A DNA stretch of 64,000 bases, taken from assembly GCA_012184525.1 (NCBI GenBank), contig WOFQ01000055.1, forward strand, positions 62,001 through 126,000. Reading direction: 5' to 3'. A program made the position numbers and the translations under genes. The stretch's first letter is position 1. Every line of letters begins with the position of its first letter. Source of the DNA: Xenoacremonium recifei (Eukaryota; Ascomycota; Sordariomycetes; Hypocreales; Nectriaceae). A model generated the notes under the pieces. The model saw only the letters and a program-made list of their open reading frames with translations. It made no database searches and was not told the origin of the DNA. Of this stretch, positions 46,042-58,052 are shown one piece after another.

Positions 46042-47537
46042 TCCTTGTGTTTGTTCGACGGTGGGAGATTCGAAGGATTCTCTGGGGAGCTGGAGAGGGA
46101 GAGGGTGAGAGAGGACTTCAGCTGAGGTGGTGCAAGAAGAGGAGTCTCGCGCTTTATAAGATAATCCCTGTCTGGATGTCAGCCCTATATGCGACCCCTC
46201 AGCGCAAGGTGCCAGTCGAGTCCAGAAGCGGCGATATTTGTCGAGGTTCTTTGTCTATGTGGTGCAAACACGGAAGCAAGAGCTCCTGGAGAAGTCGCTA
46301 TGTGAGACAAGGCAGATTAGGCGCAAGGAGGCAATGAGGCTGGAGTGTTGTCGAGATGCCACCTCAGGACCCTTTGCCTTGCCTTAGATAATCCTCCAAG
46401 TCCATGGCGGGGTAAGTTACGAGGCGGACAATAGGTGGAAGGAAGGTGCGGGTGATGTCACGCATCACGCTGCACTTGCCGACTGTGGCGGAGTCGCACC
46501 AGCCTCCTTTTTTTCCCATCGCCAGCCTGGAAAACCTGCAGAAGACATCGGGCTGTCCGAGATGCCAGCATCAACCATTTAAGACGACGACAACGGTCTG
46601 CGACGCGGCGAATCGTTCGGCGAATCGCTCGGGAACGATCCCCAGACGGCCGGCGATTAAACTTCCGGGCCGTGGTTCACTTGTGTCTCGCCTACCATCC
46701 CATCCTATCCCATTGCGCAGATCCGGCAGGCTACCCCGGACCATGCCATGCCATGCCATGCCATGCCACGTCTGAGTCCGAGCTCTTCGGGGAAGCTTCA
46801 TAGTTGGGGAAAGCTTGCTAGCTGACTGACCTTCAAGCTGGCCGCCGCCGAGAAGAACCCAAGCTTCGCTATTCTCCGAGGAATTGCTCCGACTGCGACG
46901 GCCGCAAAACCCCCACCCACCATGGCGGATTCCCTGCCTGTCTTCAAGCGGAGACTCCGCAGACCGACCTCAACTCTGCGGAGAAACAGCTGACAAACCT
47001 GTCCTTCTGGGAGTCATATGGCGAGTCTGCTGGCACGGATTGGCTCGTGACCACACCGAGTTCTCGTCGGACCGACGCCCTGTCGAAGTCGCAGAGCATC
47101 GCCAAGGTCGAACCTCACGAAACGAAACCCCCATCCTCACCGGAGGGCCTCGACGGAACCCCGTCCCGAAAATGGCGTATCCCCGGCTATGCCCCGGCCC
47201 CGTCGATTGACTATCAATCGCCTGCTCTGAGCGACACTCCCCGCGGTCCTCGTCTGGCATGCTGTGTTAGCGGCCACAGGTGCTCGGCAGGAGGATCTAC
47301 TGGCCAGCTCCATTCCCAGATCGCGGTCATGCTGAAAGCAGTAACAATGCCAGCACGCTAATTCCTCCTCCATCAGGCAATTTTCGGGCAGGCTTTGCCC
47401 AAGACTGACAACCATCGAGCGGTGGTGATGGGGCGAGTGCCCGTATAAAAATGTGACGGCCATCCCCCACCTCCTCTTCTCCGTTCTCTGTGATCAGGTT
47501 GTCTGTCAACCAGCGGTGGCCGTTGTTGCGCTTCACC
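46042..47537. promoter_or_regulatory. Divergent promoter region
   Basis: A 1.5-kb gap between divergent start codons (glycine-zipper gene and MFS transporter). It holds only short ORFs, one opening MADSLPVFKRRLRRPTSTLR at about 46922 and stopping after 24 codons, and a CCATG microsatellite at 46741. Confidence 0.45.
46741..46767 (+). repeat. CCATG pentanucleotide microsatellite
   Basis: Five consecutive CCATG units, the next one altered to CCACG, in the divergent promoter. The unit includes the repeated palindrome CATG. Confidence 0.9.
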
Positions 47538-49101
47538 ATGATTGGGCCACCCTCGACGTCGACCGCGATCGGAGACAACGTCGTCACGATCCCACCATCA
47601 CCAATCCCGGGCGATAATGAGAAGAACGTGTTGGGGGGTTCAGAAACCCAGGCGGCGGACGATGGCGACGAGCAGCTGACACAGGATAATGGCTTGGAGA
47701 CTGGCATTGAGAGGTGGAATTATCCCAGGATCAATGCATTTCGTTTCGTCTCTGCCAATTTTGCCATGATGATTATGGGCATGAATGATGCGTGTATTGG
47801 CGTGAGTTTACCCGTACGAGTGACTGAACGGAATCCTGACATTATCTCATAGGCTCTTATCCCATATGTTTGTTCACCGAGCCCCTGAACTTCGTTTCAT
47901 TATTCTGACCAGCGTCTAGATCGAGCCTTATTACGATGTCAACTATACCGTTGTTTCGACCATGTTTGTTGTCCCGTTTGTCTCCTACCTCGCTGCCGGA
48001 CTCAGTAATAATTATATCCACTACACTCTTGGGCAGCGAGGAATTGCATTTCTTGGTCCTACGACTCGGCTCATCGCATATGTCGTGGTGGCCTTGCACC
48101 CTCCATTTCCAGTCCTCCCGTGTATGCTCATCTTCTCTGGCTTCGGCAATGGTCTCGAGGATAGCGGGTATAATGCCTGGGTTGGAAACATGCGCAATGC
48201 CAACGAATTGCTGGGTTTGCTCCACGGATCGTACGGGCTTGGAGCGACCATTGCGCCTTTGATCGCCTCGGCCATGGTCACAAAAGGCAATCTCGAGTGG
48301 TACACTTACTTCTACATCATGATTGGGATGGTAGTCGTGGAGTTTTGTGTCGGCATGACGGCATTCTGGAAGGCAACGGGCGCTGCGTATCGCGCAAAGT
48401 TGAAGTACGACGACGAGAAGCCACGGACTACGACTCGAACAGTGCTACGCGAGCCCATAACGTGGCTGTTGGCCTTCTTTCTCCTGGGCTACGTGGGATC
48501 CGAGGTCAGTCTGGGTGGCTGGATTGTGACGTTCATGCTCGACGTGCGCCACGCACAGCCGTTCCTCGCTGGTTTGACGGTGACGCTGTTCTGGCTCGGC
48601 CTGACGCTGGGACGGGTTATCCTAGGCTTTGTCACCGGGCGGATCGGCGAGAAGCTGGCCATCACAGTGTACCTGCTGCTCTGCATCGCGCTGGAGCTGC
48701 TGTACTGGCTGGTGCCCAGCTTCGCGGCCTCGGTCGTGTTCGTGATACTTCTGGGCTTCTTCTTGGGCCCGCTCTTCCCTGCGGCCATTGTTGCGGCGAC
48801 GAAGCTTCTACCGGCCGAGTACCACGTGAGCGCCGTTGGGTTCGCAGCGGCCTTTGGCGGTGGAGGAGCGGCAGTGCTGCCATTCGTGGTCGGCGCCATT
48901 GCAGAGAGCAAGGGCGTTGGCGTCTTGCAGCCCATTGTCATCGCCATCTTCGCCGTCATCGTGGTCCTTTGGCTGGTCCTACCGGGCGGTTTCAAGAAAG
49001 GCGGGTTGGAAGCTGCAAGGGCTGAGCACGCGAAACCTGGGCAGGATTTGAAGAAAGCGTACCGGTGGGTGAAGGGGAAGGGGAAGAGTGCAAAGAGGTA
49101 G
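47538..49101 (+). CDS. Major facilitator superfamily transporter
   Basis: Predicted membrane transporter with about 12 helices. Exons 47538-47801, 47853-47867 and 47920-49101 give 486 aa. Exon 2 is only 15 nt (ALIPY) and is required to keep the conserved ...GMNDACIG-ALIPY-IEPYYDV reading through helix 1. Helices continue through GLLHGSYGLGATIAPLIA and a typical A-loop-like LGRVILGFVTGRIGEKL, and the protein ends in a basic Lys-rich tail. The sequence resembles the fungal Bsc6/Fucose-permease-like MFS group, but substrate is unknown. The first 60 residues are hydrophilic. Confidence 0.85.
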
Positions 49102-49539
49102 GTAGAATCACATGAGTTACGACAAAAGGCAGGCAGCCAAACGGCATCAATTAGGGATTTTTGGATAAAGGGATGATACAAAATGATAGAATCTAGCATT
49201 AAACTGGGTATAGGTAATAAGGCATAATTATAATTCTACTGCATATAAGAAGAGTCTGGGGTAATAATAGTGTGAGAATGTCTGGCCAGTAGAGGCTCGT
49301 TCATTACATCACAGCGCCGCGGGGTGGATGGCTTATCTTATCAATCGCCCAAGTGAGGGACAGAAGTTTTGTGCCTGCCAGACTACATCTCTAATCAACT
49401 TCAACCTCCCACCATCTCCCCCCCACCACCACCACCACAACGCCCACCCCGCCTCTCCCAGGCTTCTCTCAGCTTTCTCTCATTAATTACCATCTTTCGT
49501 TCTTCAATCGCATACCGATTGCCTCCCACGAAAGCCACG

Positions 49540-50793
49540 ATGCCGCCGCCGACCTCGGCCCGCATCACGGCCCTCCCCCCCCTCAAACCCGACCTCCACG
49601 AGCGCGCCTGGCAATCCATCCCGCACCCAACCCTCCCGCTCCTCGCCACCGCCCACGCCCGCGCCGTCACCGTCTTCTCGCTCGCCACGCTCGCCGCGCA
49701 CTCGACCCTCACGGGCGGCCACACGCGCTCCGTGCGCTCCGTCGCCTGGAAGCCCGGCCTGCCGGCTGGCCAGCTGTGTCTCGTGACGGGGAGCTTCGAC
49801 TCGACGGCGGGGATTTGGCGGTGGGATGGCGAAGAGGGCGGTGGGGGAGGTTTGGAAAGAGAGGTGACGGCACGGGATGTGGAGAGCGATGATGGTGAGG
49901 CGGGCAAGGAGTGGGAGTTTACGCTCGTGCTGGAGGGCCACGACTCGGAGATCAAGTCCTGCGCATTCTCGCCCGCGGGCGCCCTCCTCGCGACCTGCTC
50001 GCGCGACAAGTCCGTCTGGATCTGGGAAGACATCGGCGCCTCGGAAGCCGACGACGAGTGGGAGACCATCGCCGTGCTCTCGGAACACGACGGCGACGTC
50101 AAGGCCGTGGCCTGGTGCCCCGACGTGCCAGGCCGCAACGCCCGCCGCAGCTACGGCTCCGAAGTGTTAGCCAGCGCATCTTACGACGATGCCGTGCGCG
50201 TGTGGCGCGAGGACGGCGACGGCGAGTGGGTGTGCGTGGCCGTGCTGGAGGGCCATGGGGGAACAGTTTGGGGTGTGCAGTGGGAGGGCCGGCCGCGCAA
50301 GGGGGATCGCTTCCCGCGGCTGCTGACGCACTCGGCCGACGGGACGATCCGCATCTGGAGTCTCACGCAGAACGCCGAGGACGAGGAGACGCAGGGCTTT
50401 TCCATGGGCGGGGGCATCCCGAACACGATGCGAAGATCTCTGCGCGAGGAGTGGACATGCACAGCAACGCTGCCGAAAGTGCATACCCGGGACATCTACT
50501 CCGTAGCCTGGAGCGCAAAGACCGGCCTCGTAGCCAGCACGGGCAGCGACGGCATTCTGGCGCTGTACCAAGAGAGCGAAAAGACCCCAGACACGACAAA
50601 TGGGGATGAAGTTGAGACGGAGTGGACGGTGCTGGCGACGCAGGAGGCTGCACATGGGCCGTACGAGGTCAACCATGTGACGTGGTGTCGACGGTTTGAT
50701 GCCGGGGCGGGGGAGCGGAGGGGCCAGGAGGAGATGTTGGTGACGACGGGGGATGATGGGGTTGTGAGGCCGTGGGGGGTGGAGGTGATATGA
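49540..50793 (+). CDS. cia1: Cytosolic iron-sulfur assembly WD40 protein Cia1
   Basis: Acts at the late targeting step of cytosolic Fe-S protein assembly, in the complex that passes clusters to client enzymes. Single exon, 417 aa, with WD repeats typical of the seven-bladed propeller; clear blades include HTRSVRSVAWKPG, LEGHDSEIKSCAFSPAGALLA with CSRDKSVWIWE, EHDGDVKAVAWCPD and LEGHGGTVWGVQWEG. The open frame extends upstream, but the ATG after the CT-rich leader fits the family N-terminus (PLKPDLHERAW). Confidence 0.9.
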   Translation: MPPPTSARITALPPLKPDLHERAWQSIPHPTLPLLATAHARAVTVFSLATLAAHSTLTGGHTRSVRSVAWKPGLPAGQLCLVTGSFDSTAGIWRWDGEEGGGGGLEREVTARDVESDDGEAGKEWEFTLVLEGHDSEIKSCAFSPAGALLATCSRDKSVWIWEDIGASEADDEWETIAVLSEHDGDVKAVAWCPDVPGRNARRSYGSEVLASASYDDAVRVWREDGDGEWVCVAVLEGHGGTVWGVQWEGRPRKGDRFPRLLTHSADGTIRIWSLTQNAEDEETQGFSMGGGIPNTMRRSLREEWTCTATLPKVHTRDIYSVAWSAKTGLVASTGSDGILALYQESEKTPDTTNGDEVETEWTVLATQEAAHGPYEVNHVTWCRRFDAGAGERRGQEEMLVTTGDDGVVRPWGVEVI

Positions 50794-51314
50794 TATAATA
50801 GCAAGAGGTTGAAAATAAATAAGTAATCATTCATCCAGCATGAGCAGCAAACACATGACAGGACTTTTAAAGAACAGGAGACGTTCAGGGGCAAGCAGAA
50901 CAACAACAAGACACATCACAGTCGTTCAGGGGCGCAAGCATATACAGCCAAACTCTTTCTTTGTGACCCTCTAAAGGGCACTCACTTCCTACGTAAGACC
51001 CGTAAACCCTCGCAAACCAGCAAAGCTCAACAAAAAAGGAGGGTATGATATACAATGATAGTAGTACTACATGGAGGCGGCCAGAGAGGTGCGGCCGACC
51101 ACTCTCTGTTTTTGTCCCCCTCCAGCTCAGATCAGATCAAAACCAAAAAAAAAACCCCCGGACATGATGTCTCTTGAATCCTCCCGGTGAAGACGCGCCC
51201 ACATGTTGCTGACATGGTAATGTGTTTGTGGTGTATGTTGTATATGTGAGAGTGTATGAGCGGGTCTAAAATGCATCTCACTCATGTGATCCGGACAGAC
51301 AGACAGACATTAGT
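50794..51314. other. Convergent intergenic region
   Basis: About 520 bp of shared 3' sequence for cia1 and kgd1, with an A-run then C-run at about 51145-51160. No genes. Confidence 0.5.
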
Positions 51315-54300
51315 TTACTCGCCCTTGAGCTTGTCCTGGGTGACGTTGAAAGCCATCTCCAGGAAAGCCTGCTCCTCCTTGGCGTGCACATTCTTCAAGC
51401 CCGTGGCGACGGACGCGCTGGGGTTGCGGCCGGCGTACATGACGTGCTTGCGGTGGTGGTGCTCGGTCTGGTTCAGCAGCGTCTCGATACGAGGCTGCGT
51501 GAAGCTCCAGGCACCGGCGTTGAGAGGCTCCTCCTGGCACCAGACGATGGTCTTGGCATTGGGGTACATGTCGAGGTTCTCCTTGAGCTGTTGCCAGGGG
51601 AAGGGGTTGAGCTGCTCGATGCGGGTGAAGGCGACGTTGTCGATCTTGTTCTCCGCACGGTACTTGTGGAGGGTAGCCCAGACCTGGCCCGAGCAGAGGA
51701 TGACACGGTCAATCTCTTCAGGGGCCTTGATGGTGCCGGCCTGGTGCTCGGGGTCGGGGATGATCCACTGGAAGCCAGCCTCGGGGCTGGTGAACTCCTC
51801 AATGTTGGAGCGAGCCAGGGGGTGGCGGAGCAGGGACTTGGAGAAGAAGATGATGAGGGCTAGATGCGGGGGAAACATACGATGTTAGCTGAGATCCATT
51901 CCATTTGCTTATACATCAGCACGATCAGGGGACTCGAAACTTACGCTTTCGGAACTGGCGGTGCATCTGGCGACGCAGCACGTGGAACAGGTTGGCCGGG
52001 CTCGTCATGTAGCAGATCTGCATGTTGCAGTCCTGGTGCTGGCGCAGCAGGTTCTCGCCGGTCGGGAACTCACGAGGATCCTCGTTGCTCAGCTGGAGGT
52101 AACGCTCCAGGCGGCCGGACGAGTGCTCAGGGCCCTGACCATCGTATCCGTGAGGCAGCGACATGACCATACCCGTTCGCTGCACCCACTTGACCTCACC
52201 GGAGGCGATGAACTGGTCGATGATGCACTGCGCGTTGTTGGCAAAGTCACCGAACTGCGCCTCCCACATGACCAGAGCATTGGGCGACGACAGCGAGTAG
52301 CCGTACTCGAAGCCCAGAGCACCGAACTCGGACAGGGACGAGTTGGAGATGACAAACTTGCCCTGGTCCTTGCTAAGGTGCTGAAGGGGAGTGTACGTGT
52401 CCTCCGTCTCCTGGTCGTGGAAGACGGCGTGGCGCTGCGAGAAGGTACCTCGCTCGACGTCCTGACCGGACACACGAACGTGGTAGCCCTCAGTGACCAG
52501 CGAACCAAAGGCCAAAGCCTCAGCCGTGGGGAAGTCAATGTTCTTGCCCTCCACCACCGACTTGGTACGGTTGGTCAGGATACGCTTGAGGTTGCGGTGC
52601 ACCTGGAAGTTCTCAGGGACCGATCCAATGGCCTCACCGATGTGCTCCAGCGACTTGTAGTTGACGGCAGTGTCGTTCTGCTCCAGGACCTCAGTAGCCA
52701 GCTCCTTGGGCGACTTGAAGCCGTTCCACGCCGAAGTGGTCCATTCCTTGGAAGTCGGCTGGTAGTCCTTGGACTTGGTGAAGCTCTCCTCCAGCATGCC
52801 CCAAACCCACTGCTTGTGCTCGTCGACGTCCTCCTTGGTGAAGGTGCCGTCCTCGAGCAGCTTGTTGACGTAGATGTCGATCTGGGGGTCCTTGGACGTG
52901 ATGCGCTTGTACATGAGAGGCTGGGTGAACGAGGGCTGGTCGGTCTCGTTGTGGCCGTGCTTTCGGTAGCAGACGAGGTCGATGACGACGTCGTGCTGGA
53001 ACTCGGCACGCCAGTCAGCGGCCAGCTGGCAGACAAAGTTGACAGCCTCGACATCATCGGCGTTGACGTGGAAGACGGGCGCATCGATGGCCTTGGCGAT
53101 GTCGGTACAGTAGGCAGTAGATCGAGCGAATCGGGGGTCGGTGGTGAAACCGATCTGGTTGTTGACGACCAGGTGGATGGTGCCGCCAGTCGAGAAAGCG
53201 GGCAGCGAGTGGAAGCCCAAGCACTCGTAGACAACACCCTGAGCGGCAAAGGCAGCGTCACCGTGCAGCAGAACGCTCATGGCAGTGCGGTGAGTTGTCT
53301 CGTCGTTGTTGTAGTGCTGGATGGCGCGGGTCTTGCCCAGCACCACGGGGTCCTCGGCCTCAAGATGCGAAGGGTTGGCGACCAGCGAGAGCTGCACGCG
53401 CTTGCCAGAAGGCGTCGGTCGCTCGAAGTTCATGCCGAGATGGTACTTGACGTCGCCAGAGCCCTCCTCGGCGCCTCCAGTACCGGCGAACTCGCTGAAG
53501 ATGGACTCGTTGGGTTTTCGGACGACGTTGCTGAGCACGTTGAGACGACCACGGTGAGGCATGCCGATGACAATATCCTTGACACCGTAGTCGACGCTGC
53601 GGTCGATCAGAGCCTTCATACCGGGCACGAGCGTCTCGCAGCCCTCGAGACCGAATCGCTTGTCGTTGGGGTACTTGGTGGCCAGGAAGGACTCGAAGCT
53701 GGAGCTCCAGATGAGACGGTCCAGGATGCGGCGCTTCTCGTCAATCGAGTACTTGAAGGGCTGGGGCACCTCGAGGCGCTCGCGCAGCCAATCGCACTTC
53801 TCGCGGTCGGGGATGTGGATGAACTCGACACCAAACGAGCCACAGTAAATCTTTTCGCAAGCGGCGACGATCTCGCGCAGGGTCATCTTCTCGCGACCCT
53901 CGCGCTTGAAGCGAGGCAGGATACCAGGACCAAGGGTGTACTCGGAGTCGAGGTCCTTTTCGGTGAACTGGTAGTACTCGAGGGTAAGCTCTTTAGGCTT
54001 GATGTTGCCGAAGCCCTTGGCAACGCTGGTGTTGCGGATACCCAGGGGGTCGATGTTGGCGGTATGGTGGCCGCGAGCCTGGTAGGCGCGGACAAGAAGC
54101 TGGACCTTCAAGTGGTTGGTGACATCGCCGCCATCCTCCATGGCCAAACCGCCCGAGAGACGCGGGACACCGCCCGTCATGTTGGGCATCAGGTTGGGGG
54201 GCGGCTGGAAGGCCTGGGAGATGGGCATGTCGCCGCTCTCCATGTTCTTAAAGTAGACGCGCCACGACACGTGGACGCTGTCAGGGTCCTGTTTCCACTG

Positions 54301-54567
54301 CATGTACATTTCGTCGATGTAGCTGGCGGTGCTTCCTGACAGGAAGTTGTCGCTGGGATCGGGGGCCGACTGGGTGGCATTGGTGGTGTTCGTAGCATAG
54401 CCGCGGGTGCCAGCGAGGGCCAGGGGGCGTCTTGAAGCGGCGAGCTTCCATGATGAGGTCCTCGCGGACGAGGTGGTCGAGATGTAGGAGGTAGAAGAAG
54501 AGGTCGCCGTGCATCGGGCGCCTCGGAGCAGCTGGGAGCTCGCCCGGCAAAGGGAATTGCGCAACAT
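51315..54567 (-). CDS. kgd1: 2-oxoglutarate dehydrogenase E1 component, mitochondrial
   Basis: Thiamine-diphosphate enzyme of the TCA cycle that decarboxylates 2-oxoglutarate and transfers succinyl to the E2 lipoyl arm. Minus-strand exons 54567-51945 and 51859-51315 (85-bp intron) give 1055 aa. The N-terminus is a basic/Ser-rich mitochondrial presequence (MLRNSLCRASSQLLRGARC). Then come the family block FLSGSTASYIDEMYMQWKQD, IGMPHRGRLNVLSNV, the ThDP-side GDAAFAAQGVVYE and the LPHGYDGQGPEHSSGRLERY motif, ending with the transketolase C-terminal domain. Length is normal for the family. The chosen ATG follows an in-frame upstream non-conserved stretch. Confidence 0.97.
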
Positions 54568-55496
54568 GGTGGCGGTAGAGGAGAGGAGAGTTGGTTGCAA
54601 ACAGCAAGGACGGGATCTTAGTGAACAGGAAGCATCCCCCGGAGCACCTCAATCGCAAGAGTAAAGGAGCGGCGGAGTAAGTCCTGGAACCAGTAGCGTG
54701 CACCTCTAGAGGGCGGATTGTATGATGGGGAGAAGTTGGGACGGGAGAGAAGGGGAGGAGTGGAGAGGTGAGGGAAGAAGTTTTGAATGAGGTTTCGGCC
54801 TCGGGAGTGACGAGAGGGAAGGACGGATGGACCTGCAAGCTGTTGTCATTGCCAGTATTGCCAGCCAGTCGCCGTGCAGTCTGTGCATTGGAGCCCTGGC
54901 TCTAGTGGACAAGTACCTGCGGCTGGCCCCAGATAGGAACTACCTAGTGCCGCTATGGGGAGCGCGGCGAAATCGCAGGTACCCCGAATCAGCTGGTCAG
55001 CAGAAAAAGACTCCCGCACAACTGTCCCCGGCAAGACCGGTTCCAACCAACTTTTCCAGGTTACCACGGCAAGTGGCGCAGGCTCCCTGGGAGGGACTAG
55101 ACCAGCGCCGCTTTTACTCAGCTGGAATGCAGGGCAACGGCTGAACTAGATGACATAATTGTGCTTTATGCATATCCTATCCCACATTATGAAAGCCGTT
55201 GGTTGACCGTTATAAACGGAGGTTTCCACTTCACTAATACGAAGTCGCATGCAAGTTGGTGAGAAACAATTACTTATTTAACAACCATCCAAAGAATTGA
55301 GTGAAGAGTTCTCCTCCATCTCAAGAGCAAGTTTCTCTCCGCTTCAAGAACGCATTGAATTCGGATTTTCCTGAACTGTGAGGATGGATGCTTGAGCACC
55401 ACTGCTACCTTACTCGAGCGTCTATTCCACCTCCAGACGCCACAACGTGGCTTGCATCCAGATTATTTATTATCATACTCCTCAGCGCAAACTCCT
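54568..55496. other. Upstream region of kgd1 and intergenic
   Basis: About 930 bp. Contains three GTAC-type sites between 54910 and 54980, upstream of kgd1. No coding exon seen. Confidence 0.45.
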
Positions 55497-56874
55497 CTAT
55501 AAGAAATAGTCTGGGACCCCTAAAAAGAATTCATATCAATCGCTTAGAATCTTTATGGGTCTATTTGAAGTGGAATAACTCACGTCTTTTCGGTACAGGT
55601 GCCGAGTCCCGCGGTGAAGGATCGAATGGTAGACTGCAGACGTCAGCATTCTGCAGCATATTTCCCGAGAGAAGTCATAGATGTTTACAAGCTATACTTT
55701 AGATTCTCGTCTATTTCCATTATGGCTGCTTGATTACCACATCGATAACAATAGTTTGGAACTGTGAGAAACAAAGTCAGCTCGAATTAGTTGCATTCAA
55801 CCAAAAGCAAATTCGGGGGCTTGCCGGAGAAGATGGTCACTACAGAGCCCTCATGTGCCCAGTCAAAACCTTCCATCACCATCTGATGAACTCTTGCGAC
55901 GAGAGTAAGTCCGTTGTTATGATTGGAAGCTTCTGAAATGTCCTTGCCAAAAGTATACCCAGCACCACGGGGTGAAATGCCCCAGCCGATTCGGTCATCA
56001 GGGTCAGACCATAGGAGGTCACACATCGGTCCCTCGTGAGGAACTTCTTGTATACGATCAAGGGCACGGATATTGTCCAGAGTATCACTGCTAGGAGATA
56101 AACCGCCGTGAAGACAGAAAATCTCTCCCTCGATCAAAGCTGTTATTGGTAAGAAGTCGAAGAAGTCGGTCACGCATGTCCACACGTTGGCGTTGCCATA
56201 CTTGCGCAAGCACTCATCGTAAAAGCCATATACCTGTGGGATTTGGCGCGATTCGTGATTGCCCCGTGGAATGATGATGCGACGCGGATAGCGAATCTTG
56301 AGTGCGATGAGGCTGACGGTTTCGACAGAGTAAGGGCCGCGGTCGGCATAATCCCCTGGGAAAACACCATGTCAGATATCCTGGATCTGGTTCTTAAATG
56401 ACCCCCGTAACTCTCATGATACAGTCAATTATAAGAACTTACCCATGAACAAGAAATTGGTGTCTGGACAATTGCCAGCAATGTTAAACAACTCCATCAT
56501 GTCATGGAACTGGCCGTGTATGTCACCGCAGACGGTCACGGGACACTTCTGTGAGACACTTAGCGAGGATACTTAGGTGTTTGCCACTTTATTTTCACGC
56601 ATACCACGGGATGAACATTTTCCTCACTTTGGACAATCTCTCGAGCCCGTAGGGGAAACAACTAGTGGCCTTTTCCCTCAGCACGGGTTGTCAAACCATC
56701 GCGGCAGGACGTCTGAGAGCTGACCTTGTCACATAGGCGATGGACCTCTGATAGTGCTTTGCAGTCTTTGAATCTCTCAATCCACTCTTCGAGGGTCGAC
56801 CGGCCGGTAGTTTCCGAAAATTCTACCATACATCTACCTCTAGCATCCTTCATTTTGGTACCCATCGAGGCCAT
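55497..56874 (-). CDS. Divergent PP2A-type catalytic subunit
   Basis: Metal-dependent Ser/Thr phosphatase of the PP2A family. Minus-strand exons 56874-56725, 56661-56605, 56548-56443, 56355-55825, 55761-55689, 55633-55584 and 55519-55497 give 329 aa and join in phase. All active-site blocks are present: CGDIHGQFHD, GDYADRG, RGNHESRQ, FCLHGGLSPS, SPRGAGYTFG, and NYCYRCGN, and the protein ends RRVPDYFL, the methylated PP2A tail. Oddities: intron 4 starts with GC instead of GT, an extra LFPLR before AREIVQ, Ala for Val in GDYVDRG, Ile for Cys in DDRCGWG, Ser for Phe in SEAFNHNN. Probably a second, divergent PP2A gene rather than the main one. Confidence 0.85.
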
Positions 56875-57297
56875 TCGGGGCAAAGGTGTTCGAATCAAAG
56901 CAGACTCCTTTCATTAGCAGCCATGCCCTACAAAATCATCCAGTTAGCCCAACCCGAACGGATTTTTCTTAATCCTTATAAAGCGCGATTTGTGTGCGTG
57001 GCTTTTCTTTCCCTATGCCCCTTAAATCAGCCATAAGTGGCGAACTGAATGCCTTGCTCAAAGCGGTGTAAACCCCAAAAGAAGCTACCGGCATCGCACT
57101 GAGAGCTCAACTCCGCTCAACTCCGGACTCCAGCAGGCTTGCTTGCGCATTGCTCTGGTGAGAGCATGATGAATACGAGGTGCTGAATAAACGGGAACAT
57201 GTCGCTGACAACATGTCCAGCTACCAATAAACGACCGAGGACCAAACAATACCTTAGCTTGTCCGTAAAAAAAAAAAAGAAGTCTCTGCAAATTATC
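56875..57297. other. Upstream region of the PP2A-like gene
   Basis: About 420 bp. A run of 12 A at about 57267 precedes the next ORF. No other feature. Confidence 0.4.
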
Positions 57298-58052
57298 ATG
57301 AATCCTGTCGCAGAGTTTCTATCAGTCGCTGCTGCTTTGTGTCGGGCAGCATGCGTACTTCACCCTGCGGACAAACCGCAGCAATTAGCAGTCACACAAG
57401 ATCTGGAAGTCACATCATCAACCCTTCGTCAAGCCATTCAGACACTTCGCAACACAACAACCGATGCAAAAGCCGAAGCAGTTCATTCATGCCTGCGTGT
57501 CGCAAAGTGGCAGGCGACCTCGCCATATGCCTGGATCGCGCTGAGGCGCCCGTCCATGATCCTCGACCTACAGCTGCCAACCTCCGTCAGGTGTGAACTA
57601 TCGAGGTCACCGAAGCTCTAGCAACGAGGCTTGTCGAGCTGATTCGCCAGTATCACAAAGCTCCCCCTCAATCCGAGTAAGTCTCTCTCTAGTAAGAGCA
57701 TACAAGATCTCATAGGCTAGCGATCAGGGCTCTTCTTGCAGACGATCAAGCACTTCTTCGTATTCGATTTGACACCTCGAGACCCCAGAGAATAGACCGA
57801 AACGCAGAGCGTCGCGACAAACAAGCAGCCCCCACCGAGTCGCAGACTTCAGCCAACGCCCTCGAGTCAATTCCCGCAAGCTTAGCCACTGATCTGAGTC
57901 TCTTCATATCTAAGGGGCACTCGCAGCCGAGAGTTGCCCCAGCTGGTCTCCTCAACGAATTCATCCTCGCCACTCTGATTTATGATGAGATGGTGACCCG
58001 AGAAGATACTGTTGCCAATGCACCAAAAAACATTCGAGTGGATCTTCGATAG
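57298..58052 (+). pseudogene. Small or decaying gene of unknown function
   Basis: Three coding-like pieces in one direction that I cannot join cleanly. Piece 1 (57298-about 57590) starts MNPVAEFLSVAAALCRAACV. Piece 2 (about 57608-57677, VTEALATRLVELIRQYHKAP) is in another frame, with a TGA upstream in its own frame. Piece 3 follows a plausible 39-bp intron (gtaagt...catag) and runs LAIRALLADDQALLRIRFDT to LNEFILATLIYDE and a stop at 58052. Pieces 2 and 3 join in phase. Piece 1 to 2 needs a weak donor or a lost base. Could be a real gene with an intron I missed, or a decayed one. Family unknown. Confidence 0.35.

Noticed and set aside
51961..54339. 792-codon plus-strand ORF opposite kgd1
   Set aside because: It is the antisense shadow of a strongly biased coding exon; the translation is repetitive Val/Leu/Asp-rich sequence and the kgd1 exon explains the region fully.
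55787..56355. Truncated PP2A gene ending VTIFSGKPPNLLLVECN
   Set aside because: That end comes from reading into an intron; a GC-AG intron restores NYCYRCGN and two more exons give the DYFL tail.
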